Shown here: positions 43,850 through 53,467 of the stretch, piece by piece
Position numbering within the stretch: the stretch's first letter is position 1
How the letters are laid out: each line of letters begins with the position of its first letter
NCBI RefSeq assembly: GCF_001029445.1
Contig: NZ_LDOT01000023.1
Span: forward strand, 1-64,000
Direction of reading: 5' to 3'
From: Photobacterium aquae
Lineage (GTDB): Bacteria; Pseudomonadota; Gammaproteobacteria; Enterobacterales; Vibrionaceae
Length of the DNA: 64,000 bases
The notes under the pieces: generated by a model
What the model saw: only the letters and a program-made list of their open reading frames with translations
What the model was told of the DNA's origin: nothing
Database searches by the model: none
Position numbers and translations under genes: made by a program

Positions 43850-44238
43850 TTTTCCTCTCTAGATGTTTAGAGTTCAAATTAATTGTCGGCCGCAATCCTA
43901 GCAAAAATAATTATAAATGCCAAATAACTGGTTAATTTTCCGCTTAATGTCTTTTGGTGGGATTTTAATTCACATTGCCTATGCTATGTGTTCAAACTAA
44001 ATATTGTGGCTGCTTTTATTTCTCGGTTTGATGGGGATATATTGCTATGGAATAGTGCATCAATGTGGTATACCCAAGCTACTTTAAGGTACTCGTTTCA
44101 GCGTTCCGATCTTGGTATCAAATACCAGTGATATCTCTTTTTAGGGGCGATTAGGGGCTGACGCAGTGATTTCACGGGAGCAAGTATCTTTAGGTCATTC
44201 GGGTACACAATAAAATACAGAGTAAAAGGGAGTTATGC
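43850..44238. other. Divergent gap with dispersed repeat
   Basis: 389 bases between the BCCT gene and the AlkD gene. It includes the repeat copy listed below; otherwise no structure that I can support. Confidence 0.4.
44068..44118. repeat. Dispersed 'TATACCCAA' element, copy 4
   Basis: GGTATACCCAAGCTACTTTAAGG and then 'CCGATCTTGGTATC', a weak inverted partner of the left end. Confidence 0.6.
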
Positions 44239-44973
44239 ATGTCGCTCGTGATACCAATGGTGATTTTCATGCAGCAGCGTTTGGCCGATGCAGGAAAGGC
44301 TGAAGACGCCAAGGCAATGCAAGCCTATATGAAAACCACGCAGCCGTTTTATGGTGTAAAAGCCCCAGAGCGAAAGGCGATCTTCAAGCAGGCTCGTTTG
44401 CACACTAAAATTAACACGTTTATTGAATATAAGCGGTTGGTGCTGTGGCTGTGGTCAGGCGAGAACCGTGAAGAGCAGTATCTTGCGATGGATGTCGCCG
44501 AGTATTATCGGCATTTTCGAACTCTAGATGCCTTCCCCGTTTATGAAGAAATGCTTGGTGAAGCGAGCCATTGGGATACCTTGGACAAGATTGCCTCGAA
44601 TTTGATCGGCCCGTTGGTGGCCGAGCACCGTGAGTTGGAAGAAAAGGTGCGCCAGTGGCGGTTGTCGGAAAATATGTGGCTGCGCCGAGCGTCTTTGCTG
44701 GTGCATTTGAAACACAAGCAAGCGACAAATTTACCTTTGCTGGAAGAAACCATTTTGATGCTGGCCGATGAACGTGAATTTTTTATCCGAAAAGCCATTG
44801 GCTGGGTACTGCGTGAATATGCCAAGACAGATCGTGACTATGTAGTTTCTTTTGTGGCTACTCATAAAGATTTGCTCTCTGCGCTAACTTGCAAAGAAGC
44901 ATTGAAAGGCTGTAGGGATTATAATGGCATTCTTCTTGGGAATGCTACCTCGAAAATAGGGGATGATTGCTAA
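44239..44973 (+). CDS. DNA alkylation repair protein (AlkD-like)
   Basis: A 244-residue all-helical HEAT-repeat protein of the AlkD family, a glycosylase that excises alkylated purines without base flipping. Seen are 'QPFYGVKAPERKAIFKQ', 'SHWDTLDKIASNLIGPLV', 'NMWLRRASLLVHLK' and 'FFIRKAIGWVLREYAKTD'. Its stop is directly followed by the ATG of the DUF1496 gene, so the two are translationally coupled. Confidence 0.9.
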   Translation: MSLVIPMVIFMQQRLADAGKAEDAKAMQAYMKTTQPFYGVKAPERKAIFKQARLHTKINTFIEYKRLVLWLWSGENREEQYLAMDVAEYYRHFRTLDAFPVYEEMLGEASHWDTLDKIASNLIGPLVAEHRELEEKVRQWRLSENMWLRRASLLVHLKHKQATNLPLLEETILMLADEREFFIRKAIGWVLREYAKTDRDYVVSFVATHKDLLSALTCKEALKGCRDYNGILLGNATSKIGDDC

Positions 44974-45288
44974 ATGTTATTGAAAGAAAAGTCTCTGTTG
45001 AGGACATCAGTTTGTCTGTTCTTGGCTCTCTCTTGTGGTTCTGTCGCGGCAAAAGAATATTCGTCATCAGATATGTCCGGGACATCGACCAAAGCTATCT
45101 TTAAGCCTAATTTGACATTAGAAGGCCAGTTAGGACCACAGCGCGTGTGTTATTACAATGGGCAGGCATATTCGCTGGGTTCGGTGCTGGCTGTAGAGGG
45201 CATTGTATTAGAATGTACGCCCGAGAAGACGTTTGAGACCAATGGTAAGTTGAAATGGTCGAGAATAGAGAAAACGTCGTCTAACTAA
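44974..45288 (+). CDS. DUF1496 secreted protein
   Basis: A 104-residue exported protein with signal peptide ending 'CGSVAA'. The C-terminal half carries the DUF1496 core 'VCYYNGQAYSLGSVLAVEG' and 'VLECTP', with two cysteines that may pair. Function unknown. It is coupled to the AlkD gene with no gap, and a terminator follows. Confidence 0.8.
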   Translation: MLLKEKSLLRTSVCLFLALSCGSVAAKEYSSSDMSGTSTKAIFKPNLTLEGQLGPQRVCYYNGQAYSLGSVLAVEGIVLECTPEKTFETNGKLKWSRIEKTSSN

Positions 45289-45306
45289 CGTGTTGGTTAA
45301 AAATAT

Positions 45307-45333
45307 AAAATGCAGCCATTGGCTGCATTTTTT
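45307..45333 (+). terminator. Intrinsic terminator after DUF1496 gene
   Basis: Stem AAAATGCAGCC / GGCTGCATTTT, 3-base loop, then T-run. Confidence 0.85.
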
Positions 45334-45357
45334 ACAGGCGAAGAATAGCATGATGCG

Positions 45358-45522
45358 TTAGCGAACGAGCCTGCCCGAATCAGCACCAAGTTTCCCTGTG
45401 CCTCCTTCGTGGTGGTCTCTTTTCGCCCCCATTTCTTGCATCAAGAATTCACGCATAGCTGCAGATTCGCGATCGTTAGACGGCTTCCAATTTGAAATCA
45501 CGCGCGCTTTGTTGCTTTGCAT
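45358..45522 (-). CDS. Small hydrophilic protein
   Basis: A 54-residue protein from ATG 45522, with AAGGAA eight bases upstream. Sequence 'QSNKARVISNWKPSNDRES' and 'AAMREFLMQEMGAKRDHHEG' is hydrophilic and charged. Unrecognised. Convergent with the DUF1496 gene. Confidence 0.55.
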   Translation of the reverse strand: MQSNKARVISNWKPSNDRESAAMREFLMQEMGAKRDHHEGGTGKLGADSGRLVR

Positions 45523-45728
45523 AGAACGGTTCCTTTTCAGTTCATGGCACATTGTGTGCCTTGTGATTCATATCATGGTATTAGTTTTATACAAAATACG
45601 CTTAATTTCTAGTCCAAATTAGAATAATGGAGATGCTTTGTGTGCATTGTCTTGTTGTGTGCAGGAAATCCGTGTGTATGTATGGCGATATAGCCGGACT
45701 TCTTATGGGAAGGTATTTGTTTGCGGGT

Positions 45729-45760
45729 AAAAAAAACCAGCGAATCTTATTCGCTGGTTT
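45729..45760 (-). terminator. Intrinsic terminator of yfcZ-like gene
   Basis: Minus-strand AACCAGCGAAT / ATTCGCTGGTT hairpin followed by a T-run. Confidence 0.85.
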
Positions 45761-45814
45761 CATAGGCAATGGACGAATTGTGGTTAAATGACAATTCGTA
45801 CCATAGGAAATGAG

Positions 45815-46114
45815 TTAGCTCATCAGAGAACGTGTTTTCAGTTCGTAGATCAGCTTTTCTGCGCTGCATTCGAACTGGATACGAGCAGTCAACTCTGTGC
45901 TTTCTTCTGATAGCGGAGAGATTTCATGTTTGAAGTTTGCATTGACTTCTTTCGCTAGGGCAAGGTATTTATCCAACTCGCTTTCTAGGGCTGCTTTGTT
46001 GCCACCGAAGATTTTTACTTCAGCAACATCATCACCTTCTTTGATGATGAAGCCCATCTCTGCAGATACACCACATGCTTCGCAAGTTTGATATTCTTGG
46101 GTTTCGTTTGTCAT
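45815..46114 (-). CDS. yfcZ: YfcZ/YiiS family protein (DUF406)
   Basis: A 99-residue cytosolic protein from ATG 46114; the frame is open 26 codons further, but the family begins here. Marks are 'CEACGVSAEMGFIIKEGDD' and 'FECSAEKLIYELKTRS'. Function unknown. Monocistronic with terminator. Confidence 0.88.
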   Translation of the reverse strand: MTNETQEYQTCEACGVSAEMGFIIKEGDDVAEVKIFGGNKAALESELDKYLALAKEVNANFKHEISPLSEESTELTARIQFECSAEKLIYELKTRSLMS

Positions 46115-46227
46115 GGCTTTAACTCTTTCTCCATTTATATTCTGCAGATATTCTAAAACGTTGTGACCAAGATCGCTATGGCTAATTGGCATTGGGCTCG
46201 TAAAGGGGCGACTTGTAGTGATATCGG

Positions 46228-48156
46228 TTATGGCATCAGCGACGGATAGAGCTTACAGATACGCTGATGGGTCGATTGGAACGGAATGTGCTCCATCTGG
46301 CCGAACCCGCTCATTTGACGGGCTTTGATTTGAACATGGATAGGCATGGCCATGCCGCACAGAAAACGGGTGATTGCTTTGGTACTCGGAGTAACCTGAT
46401 TCGCAGCGATAAAAGGATCGCACCATGCTTTTAGCATGTTGTCTGATACCTCTACTGGAATTGGCAACTCGGGAAGCGTGGCGGGTTGCCCTTGGCATAC
46501 AGAGCAGTGGCCGCATTGGACCGGGGCTTTATCATCGGCAAAATACTGCGCTAGCCGATTGCTGAGGCATGTTTGGCTTTCGAAAAATTGCAGCATGTTG
46601 CCGAGGCGTTCGATTTCACTCTGCTCTTTGTTTGTGAATAGCGCATGGATATAGCTCGCCCGTTCTTGTAGGTCAAAATGGCTCTGTTTTACCCGGAAGA
46701 CATCCGTCATTTGTTTGCTTTCAAGGCTGATCCAACCTTTTTCGCTAAAGTAATCGATGGCTGCCACAACACGTTTTCGTTCGGCGCGGCAGGTATGCCA
46801 CAGTGCATCGAAGTCGACGGTGTGCCATGTGCGGGCTTTGGCTGAACAAGCAAAGATGTTTTGGACAAATGCTTGCCGTTCGCCCTGAAATTGGTTGGTG
46901 ATATAGTTTTCATCAGCGAGCAGTTTGAAGCGGTAGTCGGCGAAGTAGCTGTACATCGGCTCGATGATGCCGGCAATTTCCAAATAAACCAGCAGGGTTT
47001 TGAGCGGCAGCATTCGGATGTTGCTCTCTTTCGAGAGCTTGTTGAGAATGACCTCCCATTGCGGCGAATTGGCTTGGATCTGCTGAAGAACCGCTGTTAT
47101 GGCCTCGAGATCCGGAGTGTCACCATAAACAAAATTCTCAAGCACCGTGACCCCTGATTTTCCGGCGAGGAAAATGCAATCGGATGCGTGTCCGTCTCTG
47201 CCTGCTCGTCCAATTTCTTGGCTGTAGTTTTCAATCGACTTTGGCAAATCAAAGTGGATCACCCTGCGAATATCTGATTTGTCGATGCCCATGCCAAAGG
47301 CGATGGTGGCCACAATACAATGTTGCTGCCCGGTCATGAAATCATGTTGGATACGAGTGCGCAGTTCGTTGTCCATTCCCGCATGATAGGCCAGGGCGGG
47401 GTACCCCTGATTGGTTAGCCAAGCAGCCAATTGTTCGGCGGATTGCTGCAAAGTGACATAGATAATGGTTGGGGAATTGGCCGATTGGTTAAGAGTATCC
47501 AACAGGGCCTGCTGGCGGTCCTTGTCTGGTTGTGGCCGAACCTCAAGGTTGAGGTTCGGACGGTAGAATCCCGTTACAACGATGTTTTCTTCTGGGAGTG
47601 CAAACTTAGTGCCCATATCGGCTATAACCGCTGGCGTCGCGGTGGCCGTCAGTAGAAGTACCTGTGGGATATTTAGTAGTTGCTTGTATTGGGGGAGCTT
47701 TAAGTAGTCGGGCCGGAAGTTGTGTCCCCATTCAGAAATACAGTGGGCCTCGTCAACCACCAATAATGAAATCGGTACTTGGCTGATAAACTGGCGAAAA
47801 CGTTCGTTGTTTAGTCGCTCAACGGAAATCATCAGTATTTTGGTCTGCCCCTGTCGGATCCGCTGCATGACGGATTGGCTTTCCTCCCAGCTCTGTGTTG
47901 AATCGATGGTTGCAGCATCAATGCCTTTGCTGTGCAAAAAAGCAATCTGATCCTTCATCAGGGCAAGCAAGGGAGAGATGACCAATGTGAGGTTCGGCAA
48001 CGATAGCGCAGGTAATTGGTAGCAAAGAGATTTGCCCGAGCCTGTCGGGAAAATAGCGGCGGCTGACTCGCCGGCAATAACTTTATCGATGACTTGCGCC
48101 TGGCCGGGGCGGAGGCTGTCAAAGCCAAAATATTGTTGAAGGTGTTGTTGGTACAT
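46228..48156 (-). CDS. RecQ-family ATP-dependent DNA helicase (paralogue)
   Basis: A 642-residue superfamily 2 helicase. From ATG 48156: zero motif 'YFGFDSLRPGQAQVID', Walker A 'PTGSGKSLCYQLPAL', 'VVDEAHCISEWGHNFRPDYL' (DEAH plus aromatic loop, in part), 'ATIAFGMGIDKSDIRRVIHF' and 'QEIGRAGRDG'. A cysteine cluster 'CGHCSVCQG' marks the RecQ zinc region, but no HRDC domain is visible after it. It differs in layout from canonical RecQ and probably is a second family member. The longer frame from 48231 is not favoured. Confidence 0.9.
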   Translation of the reverse strand: MYQQHLQQYFGFDSLRPGQAQVIDKVIAGESAAAIFPTGSGKSLCYQLPALSLPNLTLVISPLLALMKDQIAFLHSKGIDAATIDSTQSWEESQSVMQRIRQGQTKILMISVERLNNERFRQFISQVPISLLVVDEAHCISEWGHNFRPDYLKLPQYKQLLNIPQVLLLTATATPAVIADMGTKFALPEENIVVTGFYRPNLNLEVRPQPDKDRQQALLDTLNQSANSPTIIYVTLQQSAEQLAAWLTNQGYPALAYHAGMDNELRTRIQHDFMTGQQHCIVATIAFGMGIDKSDIRRVIHFDLPKSIENYSQEIGRAGRDGHASDCIFLAGKSGVTVLENFVYGDTPDLEAITAVLQQIQANSPQWEVILNKLSKESNIRMLPLKTLLVYLEIAGIIEPMYSYFADYRFKLLADENYITNQFQGERQAFVQNIFACSAKARTWHTVDFDALWHTCRAERKRVVAAIDYFSEKGWISLESKQMTDVFRVKQSHFDLQERASYIHALFTNKEQSEIERLGNMLQFFESQTCLSNRLAQYFADDKAPVQCGHCSVCQGQPATLPELPIPVEVSDNMLKAWCDPFIAANQVTPSTKAITRFLCGMAMPIHVQIKARQMSGFGQMEHIPFQSTHQRICKLYPSLMP

Positions 48157-48354
48157 GCTGCTATACGCTGAAGGAAATGATGCAGTAATAGTACGTTGAA
48201 ATTGAAATGGGGAACAGGCGGGTTTTGTCACATTTGTGCTGAATGCGGATAAAACGCTTTCGCAGCAAATTCACAGCACAAGGAGGAAATCTGCATACCC
48301 GTTGCAGGGAATGGCACTCAGGTATGCAGCAAGATGGATGCCGAGTATTTAGCG

Positions 48355-49935
48355 CTATTTGCTGAAGCGGTCAGCGAGTTGGTAGAAGTCGTTGACGTGG
48401 GCTTTGAGCACGGTGCTGCTGTGTTCGACGTTGGCAACCTCGGCAAGGTTAGTCTCTGAAACTTGAGCGATTGCATTGACATGCTGGCTAGTCTGTTGAG
48501 ATTGCTGTTCTTGTTGGGTTGCAGCATCCGCCATTTGCTTTGTTAGGTGGTTGATTGCCTCCATATGATGCTCGATGGTTGCGATGGCCCGAGCTCCTTC
48601 GCCAGCCAGTTCGACGCAAGCCTGGGTATCATCACGGTTGGCCTCGATAAGTTGCTGCCATTGCCCAATTGTTGTCTGTATATGGCCGATACTTAGTTGG
48701 ATTTGCTCGGTAGCTTTTTGGGTGCGGGTTGAGAGTGCCCTCACTTCATCAGCAACGACGGCAAACCCTCGGCCATGATCGCCTGCTCGGGCGGCTTCGA
48801 TAGCTGCATTAAGGGCGAGCAGGTTGGTCTGTTCGGCTATGCCACGGATCTCGACCATGACATCATTAACTTTGTCAGCTTCCTGCCCAAGTTGATGAGT
48901 GGCTTCGGTGGCTTGTTCTGCTTGCTGTGCCAACTGAATGAGTTGTGACTCTGTTGCGCTTAGTTGCTGGTGGGTGTGGCTGCATTGTGTTTTGGTTTGC
49001 ACGAGTCGGCCTTGGCTTTCCGCAACGTGGTTAGAGACATCTCGCGCGGCCTGTGACATGGCATCCATAGCGGTCGCTATATGCTGGATGTTTTCATTTT
49101 GGTCGATAATGGCTTGGTTGACCCGGCCAGCCGCGTTGTTCAGTTCATCGGCGAGGTGGTATAACGGCGTTGCGGAATCGGTCATTCGTCCCAATACCGT
49201 GCGCATTTTTGCCGATGCCATCTGCTGGTGGTAATCGGCAACAGAAAAGCTATCCGAGCCGGAGAATACAACCCTGCTGACACTGTCATACTGTTGTTGC
49301 CATTGCTTGATGCGTGCCGGTATGGAAAACAGTTCATCTCGAAAACAAAGAGCGAGTGCCGCAATGGGAGCGAGGCTGGCTAAATATGCCGACATTGGGC
49401 TGAAGGCGAAGTAATGGCTGGCTACCGGCATACAACCACTCACAGCTAGCAGGCTGTACTTCAATGAGGGGGGGCAGACCCACTGATAGTTCCGTCCTTT
49501 TTGTTCTGCGTTGAGCAGCGAGTGGTATATGTTCGCCGCTTTATTTATCAGTGCTGTTTTGGGTTTAACCCGTACTGATTGGTAACCCGTGATTTGGCCA
49601 TTTTCGTAAATGGGGGTAACAAACGCATCAACCCAGTAAAATCCGCCACATTTGGCTTTGTTTTTTACAATTCCCCGCCAAGCTTTTCCTTCCTTTAGTC
49701 GTGCCCAAAGATCGCCGAACGCCCCTTTGGGCATATCAGGATGGCGGATAATGTTGTGATTTTGGCCAAGTAACTCGTGTTCTTGGTAGCCTGCGACACG
49801 GCAAAAAGCCGGATTACAGTACGTAATTACACCGGTGAGATCCGTAGTTGAGACTAATTGTTCGCCGTCAGGGAACACAATTTCATGTGCAGCATCGCTT
49901 CCGACAGTGTTGAGCGTTGTTGATGTAATGGCCAC
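48355..49935 (-). CDS. PAS-domain chemoreceptor (Aer-like)
   Basis: A 526-residue methyl-accepting chemotaxis protein. An N-terminal PAS domain (about residues 20-130; '[20 protein letters not shown]', 'NIIRHPDMP', '[16 protein letters not shown]') resembles that of Aer, an FAD-based redox sensor. A short membrane region near 155-195 with no periplasmic domain follows. The signalling tip '[20 protein letters not shown]' and '[13 protein letters not shown]' is complete. No C-terminal CheR pentapeptide is seen. Divergent from the second chemoreceptor gene. Confidence 0.92.
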   Translation of the reverse strand: MAITSTTLNTVGSDAAHEIVFPDGEQLVSTTDLTGVITYCNPAFCRVAGYQEHELLGQNHNIIRHPDMPKGAFGDLWARLKEGKAWRGIVKNKAKCGGFYWVDAFVTPIYENGQITGYQSVRVKPKTALINKAANIYHSLLNAEQKGRNYQWVCPPSLKYSLLAVSGCMPVASHYFAFSPMSAYLASLAPIAALALCFRDELFSIPARIKQWQQQYDSVSRVVFSGSDSFSVADYHQQMASAKMRTVLGRMTDSATPLYHLADELNNAAGRVNQAIIDQNENIQHIATAMDAMSQAARDVSNHVAESQGRLVQTKTQCSHTHQQLSATESQLIQLAQQAEQATEATHQLGQEADKVNDVMVEIRGIAEQTNLLALNAAIEAARAGDHGRGFAVVADEVRALSTRTQKATEQIQLSIGHIQTTIGQWQQLIEANRDDTQACVELAGEGARAIATIEHHMEAINHLTKQMADAATQQEQQSQQTSQHVNAIAQVSETNLAEVANVEHSSTVLKAHVNDFYQLADRFSK

Positions 49936-50514
49936 GATGACTCTCTAATGATTTGATTATTATTTTGACTGCATAATAAAGCATGAAGTTAACAATTATT
50001 TCAATATGTTAGTATTTAATTTCTGCTTTTTTGATAGGGCACGCAGTAAAATTTCACGGGTCTATTTTGATTTGGGTGTGATTGTACATTTTTTTTTTCG
50101 TGAAATAGCCATGCATTTTGTTGGGTTATTTGTGACTCAATGGTGTGATGTGCGTGGGTGTAATTTGTTCGTAGTGGCTATTTTTTATCAATACGCATCA
50201 AGTTTATTAAAAGGTATTTGTTAATTGTTCGAACTATCAAATAAGTTATGGGGCAACGCTTTTGAGCTTGGCGGTCGGTGGAAAATGTTTTTTGGAAACG
50301 AATGATCTTGAGGGTTGTTTTTCTTCTCTAATGGGTATTGTGCAATATCACTGAGATGAATTTAAAATCTTTGGATAATTCTTGAGAGTTATTTTAAGTT
50401 GTTGCTTTGGAATAACTTTTAATTTCTTCCCGTCACTGCCAGTTAGACGGTTTGGCTATGCTTTTCGCATTTAGGCAATCGACCTTTGAATTAATAAAAA
50501 GTAGAGGATGCTGG
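49936..50514. promoter_or_regulatory. Long AT-rich divergent region between two chemoreceptor genes
   Basis: 579 bases with low GC. It must hold both promoters; I see no confident operators. A 72-codon frame at 50006-50224 has no ribosome site or family likeness and is not called. Confidence 0.4.
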
Positions 50515-52158
50515 ATGTTGTGGTTCCATAATTTGAGTTTGAAATGGAAGTTTGTTGCCCCATCATTATTAATTGTCATTATTTTTTCATGCCTTTCAGG
50601 TTTAGTGATCAAAGTATTTTCGGAGCAGGCTCGCATAGACAAAGTATTGAACCAGCAGTTAGAGCCAGTTCAGGAAAAAATCGCTGAAGGTTACCGTGAT
50701 CTTTACCAGATCATTACCGCTGGGCAGGGAGTGTTACTTAGTCAGGATTACAGTGAGCAACAGGCTCAGTATATTGCGTTATATCATGATGATGAATCCA
50801 AAGCGTTAGGGAGACTGACATCGGTAAGTGTTTTGCTTGATGATGGGGTGATCGCAAGGCAGCATCAGTCTATTTTGGATGAGATTAGGCAGAGCTATCA
50901 GCGTTGGGTTGAGCACTATGCATATATTGTTGCAAATCCTGTCTCTGCCGAAACGTATTTTGTGAATAACAAAACTCGAATTGACCAAGATTTTTCGGCA
51001 TTGACTAGTGCGCTCGTTGAGATGCGACAAGTGTTGGCGGACAAAGAAATTGCGCTGCAAGAAGAAGTTAATCAGCAGGTATCGGTGGTTACGCTTATTC
51101 TCGAGGTGGGTGTTCTGCTTGTGGCTATTACTTCTTTCGTCTTGGCATGGTTGTTGGCTGGGATCATATTACGTCCGCTCAATCAGCTGTCTAACTCGAT
51201 GGAAGAGCTTTCTAAAGGTGAAGGGGATCTTACCCAGAGAATTGATATCACCGTGAATGATGAGGTGGGGCAATTGGGTAAATCGTTCAATGGTTTTGTT
51301 TCAACTATTCATCGAACAATTCTTGAGGTTAGCAATACGTTGGAAAGCGTTGTGGCCGCGACAAAACGCATTGAAGCGGAGTCGGAAGATGTCATAGCGA
51401 AAGTGGTTGATCAGCAAGAAGAGAGCGCGTTGGCAGCTACTGCTGTGAATGAAATGAGCGTGACCAGTGATAATGTGAGCAGTCATGCCAATGCGGCTGC
51501 CGAAGCAAGTTTGAGTGCAAGTGCTGAATCATCGCAGGCTAAACATCAGCTTAAGGATGCTGTGTCATCAATGAGTCAACTGGCCAAGGATATTGATGCG
51601 TCCAGCCGCGTAATTGGTGATTTGGAACGTGATGTCGATAATATTGCGTCCATTTTGGATGTGATTCGCGGTATCGCGGATCAAACTAACCTATTGGCGC
51701 TAAATGCTGCGATTGAAGCTGCACGAGCAGGAGAGCAAGGTCGGGGCTTTGCTGTGGTTGCCGATGAGGTGCGTTCGCTCGCCAGTAAGACTCAAGCAAG
51801 TACCGGCGAAATTCAGTCGATGATCGAGCGCTTGCAACATGGTTCAAGGGAAGCCGTATTGGCGATGGCGAGCAGCCGCGATAGTGGTGATCACACAATG
51901 GTACTGGCAGAAACCGCCAATGGTTCACTGGATGCCATCAGCGATGCAATTTCGGTGATCAATGACATGAACCTACAGATTGCAACGGCGGCGACTCAAC
52001 AGAGCCAAGTTAGTGATGAAATCAATCAAAATGTCCAGCATATAGCGAGTAATAGCGAGCAAGTTGTCGGGCAGGTATCGCAGATGGGGACGGCATTCAG
52101 TACGTTGATGGGTCAATGCCAGCAGCTACAGCGTCAGTTAGGACGGTTTAAAGTTTAG
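50515..52158 (+). CDS. Methyl-accepting chemotaxis protein with periplasmic sensor
   Basis: ATG 50515 has AGAGGA upstream and starts at the first membrane helix; the frame from 50452 adds 21 unlikely residues. It encodes 547 residues: TM1 (about 13-33), a helical periplasmic sensor of about 150 residues, TM2 (about 190-215), HAMP ('[18 protein letters not shown]'), and the cytoplasmic tip '[20 protein letters not shown]'. The ligand is unknown. No CheR pentapeptide. A terminator follows. Confidence 0.93.
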   Translation: MLWFHNLSLKWKFVAPSLLIVIIFSCLSGLVIKVFSEQARIDKVLNQQLEPVQEKIAEGYRDLYQIITAGQGVLLSQDYSEQQAQYIALYHDDESKALGRLTSVSVLLDDGVIARQHQSILDEIRQSYQRWVEHYAYIVANPVSAETYFVNNKTRIDQDFSALTSALVEMRQVLADKEIALQEEVNQQVSVVTLILEVGVLLVAITSFVLAWLLAGIILRPLNQLSNSMEELSKGEGDLTQRIDITVNDEVGQLGKSFNGFVSTIHRTILEVSNTLESVVAATKRIEAESEDVIAKVVDQQEESALAATAVNEMSVTSDNVSSHANAAAEASLSASAESSQAKHQLKDAVSSMSQLAKDIDASSRVIGDLERDVDNIASILDVIRGIADQTNLLALNAAIEAARAGEQGRGFAVVADEVRSLASKTQASTGEIQSMIERLQHGSREAVLAMASSRDSGDHTMVLAETANGSLDAISDAISVINDMNLQIATAATQQSQVSDEINQNVQHIASNSEQVVGQVSQMGTAFSTLMGQCQQLQRQLGRFKV

Positions 52159-52194
52159 TAACATCCGTTGAGATGATGGATCTCATTTTAGTAA

Positions 52195-52226
52195 AAGCCA
52201 GCCGTGGGAGGCTGGCTTATTTTTTA
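52195..52226 (+). terminator. Intrinsic terminator after chemoreceptor gene
   Basis: Nine-base stem AAGCCAGCC / GGCTGGCTT, 6-base loop, then T-run. Confidence 0.9.
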
Positions 52227-52270
52227 TGGCCTACGATTGATGTGGATATCAACGAAAATAGGAGGCCATT

Positions 52271-52725
52271 GTGAATAGTTTGTTGAAAGGGCTTGGTGGA
52301 CTTGTATTGTTGTTATTGGTTGGCTGTGAGCCGGTTTCTCGGGGCAATACGGCTTCATTCACATTACCTCCCGGTGATGCCAAGCGGGGGGAGGCATTGT
52401 TTTTAAAGTATCAGTGTCTAAGCTGCCACAGTTTAGAAGGGTTTGAACGTCCGGTGAAGTCGATGAGTCAGGCGTTGATGTCGCCCTCGGAGGGCGGGTA
52501 CCTAAACTGAAAACGTATCAGGAATTGGTTGTTTCGGTAATTAACCCCTCGCATCGGATAGCTAAAGGTTATGACGAGGAAATGGTGAGGCGGTCGGGTG
52601 AATCAATTATGCCCAGTTATAATGATGTTATGACAGTGACTGACCTGATCGATTTGATCACGTTCCTTGAAAGTAAGTATGAATTGGAGCCGTACCAATA
52701 TACGGAATACAGTATTTATCACTGA
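52271..52725 (+). pseudogene. Cytochrome c lipoprotein gene broken by a frameshift
   Basis: From GTG 52271 (AGGAGG six bases upstream) the first frame gives a lipoprotein signal 'GLVLLLLVGCEP' and one haem site 'CLSCHSLEG', then goes out of phase and stops at 52510. The continuation is in another frame: 'DVALGGRVPKLKTYQELV', 'INPSHRIAKGY', 'MPSYNDVMTVTDLIDLITFL' to TGA 52723-52725. Together they make a normal single-haem cytochrome c of about 150 residues. One base appears lost near 52457-52460. It may be a real mutation or a sequencing error. Confidence 0.8.
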
Positions 52726-52756
52726 CGCACGGTGGTCGTACTTGGGTTAGCCATAA

Positions 52757-52790
52757 AGAAACGGCTGAGATAACCCTCAGCCGTCTGGCG
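52757..52790 (-). terminator. Intrinsic terminator of yibL-like gene
   Basis: Perfect nine-base stem ACGGCTGAG / CTCAGCCGT; T-rich sequence follows on the minus strand. Confidence 0.7.
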
Positions 52791-52808
52791 TGGCCGTGGA
52801 AGCTATAC

Positions 52809-53165
52809 TTAGAACTTCTGTGGGGCGTAGCCTGTTACTTCAGTTAGACCCATGCTGCGGCCAAGTGCAGTCATAGGGTGAACAACCACCAAACCTTTGA
52901 CAGACTTCTTCAGTTTGCCCATATCAGCCTGTTCTTGTTTAGTTAGTACACGGTGGAAAGCCATCGACTTTACATCTTTGCTTTCATTGCTAACTTTGGT
53001 TGAGCGGCGGTGTTTAACGTTCTGAATCTTTTTATGAAGCTTCTCGATTTCTTCCCTAAACTGCTTGACGATAAGGTCATCATTGCGATTCATGGCGGCG
53101 GTCAATTTGCGCTGGCATGTATCCATGCGGTTGTTTAGGTTTTGAAGCTCTTTGTTTAAACTCAT
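52809..53165 (-). CDS. yibL: YibL family ribosome-associated protein
   Basis: A 118-residue basic protein (DUF2810). From ATG 53165, with AAGGTAA upstream: coiled-coil 'LNKELQNLNNRMDTCQRKLT', 'EEIEKLHKKIQNVKHRRST' and the C-terminal 'VVVHPMTALGRSMGLTEVTG'. It matches E. coli YibL in size (120) and layout; that protein co-sediments with ribosomes. The frame extends 60 codons further but without homology-like sequence. Confidence 0.88.
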   Translation of the reverse strand: MSLNKELQNLNNRMDTCQRKLTAAMNRNDDLIVKQFREEIEKLHKKIQNVKHRRSTKVSNESKDVKSMAFHRVLTKQEQADMGKLKKSVKGLVVVHPMTALGRSMGLTEVTGYAPQKF

Positions 53166-53467
53166 TCGATTACCTTTTGCTTGGAATGCTACCTGTTCTA
53201 TAGAGCCAGATAGAATCTTCATAGTATATCCCAACTTTGAGAGGTATATAACAAGTTGCTGAGTTCTGAGTAAAAGAATCGTACTGAAAAATCTGTGATG
53301 AGGTTTTGATTTTTTAGTTGTGATTGGGTAGAAAGGAATACTCATCCGATTTTCTCGGGTTGCACGTGAAGCGATTCGGGAAGATCACATGTTTCAGGGC
53401 GTGAAGCGTAAGGTGATGAGAGTAAAGGCGTTTGCCTTTTGGACTTTACTTAGACATGGAAGTAGCT

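Noticed and set aside
50006-50224. 72-codon frame in the chemoreceptor gap
   Set aside because: Phe-rich chance translation of AT-rich DNA without a ribosome site.
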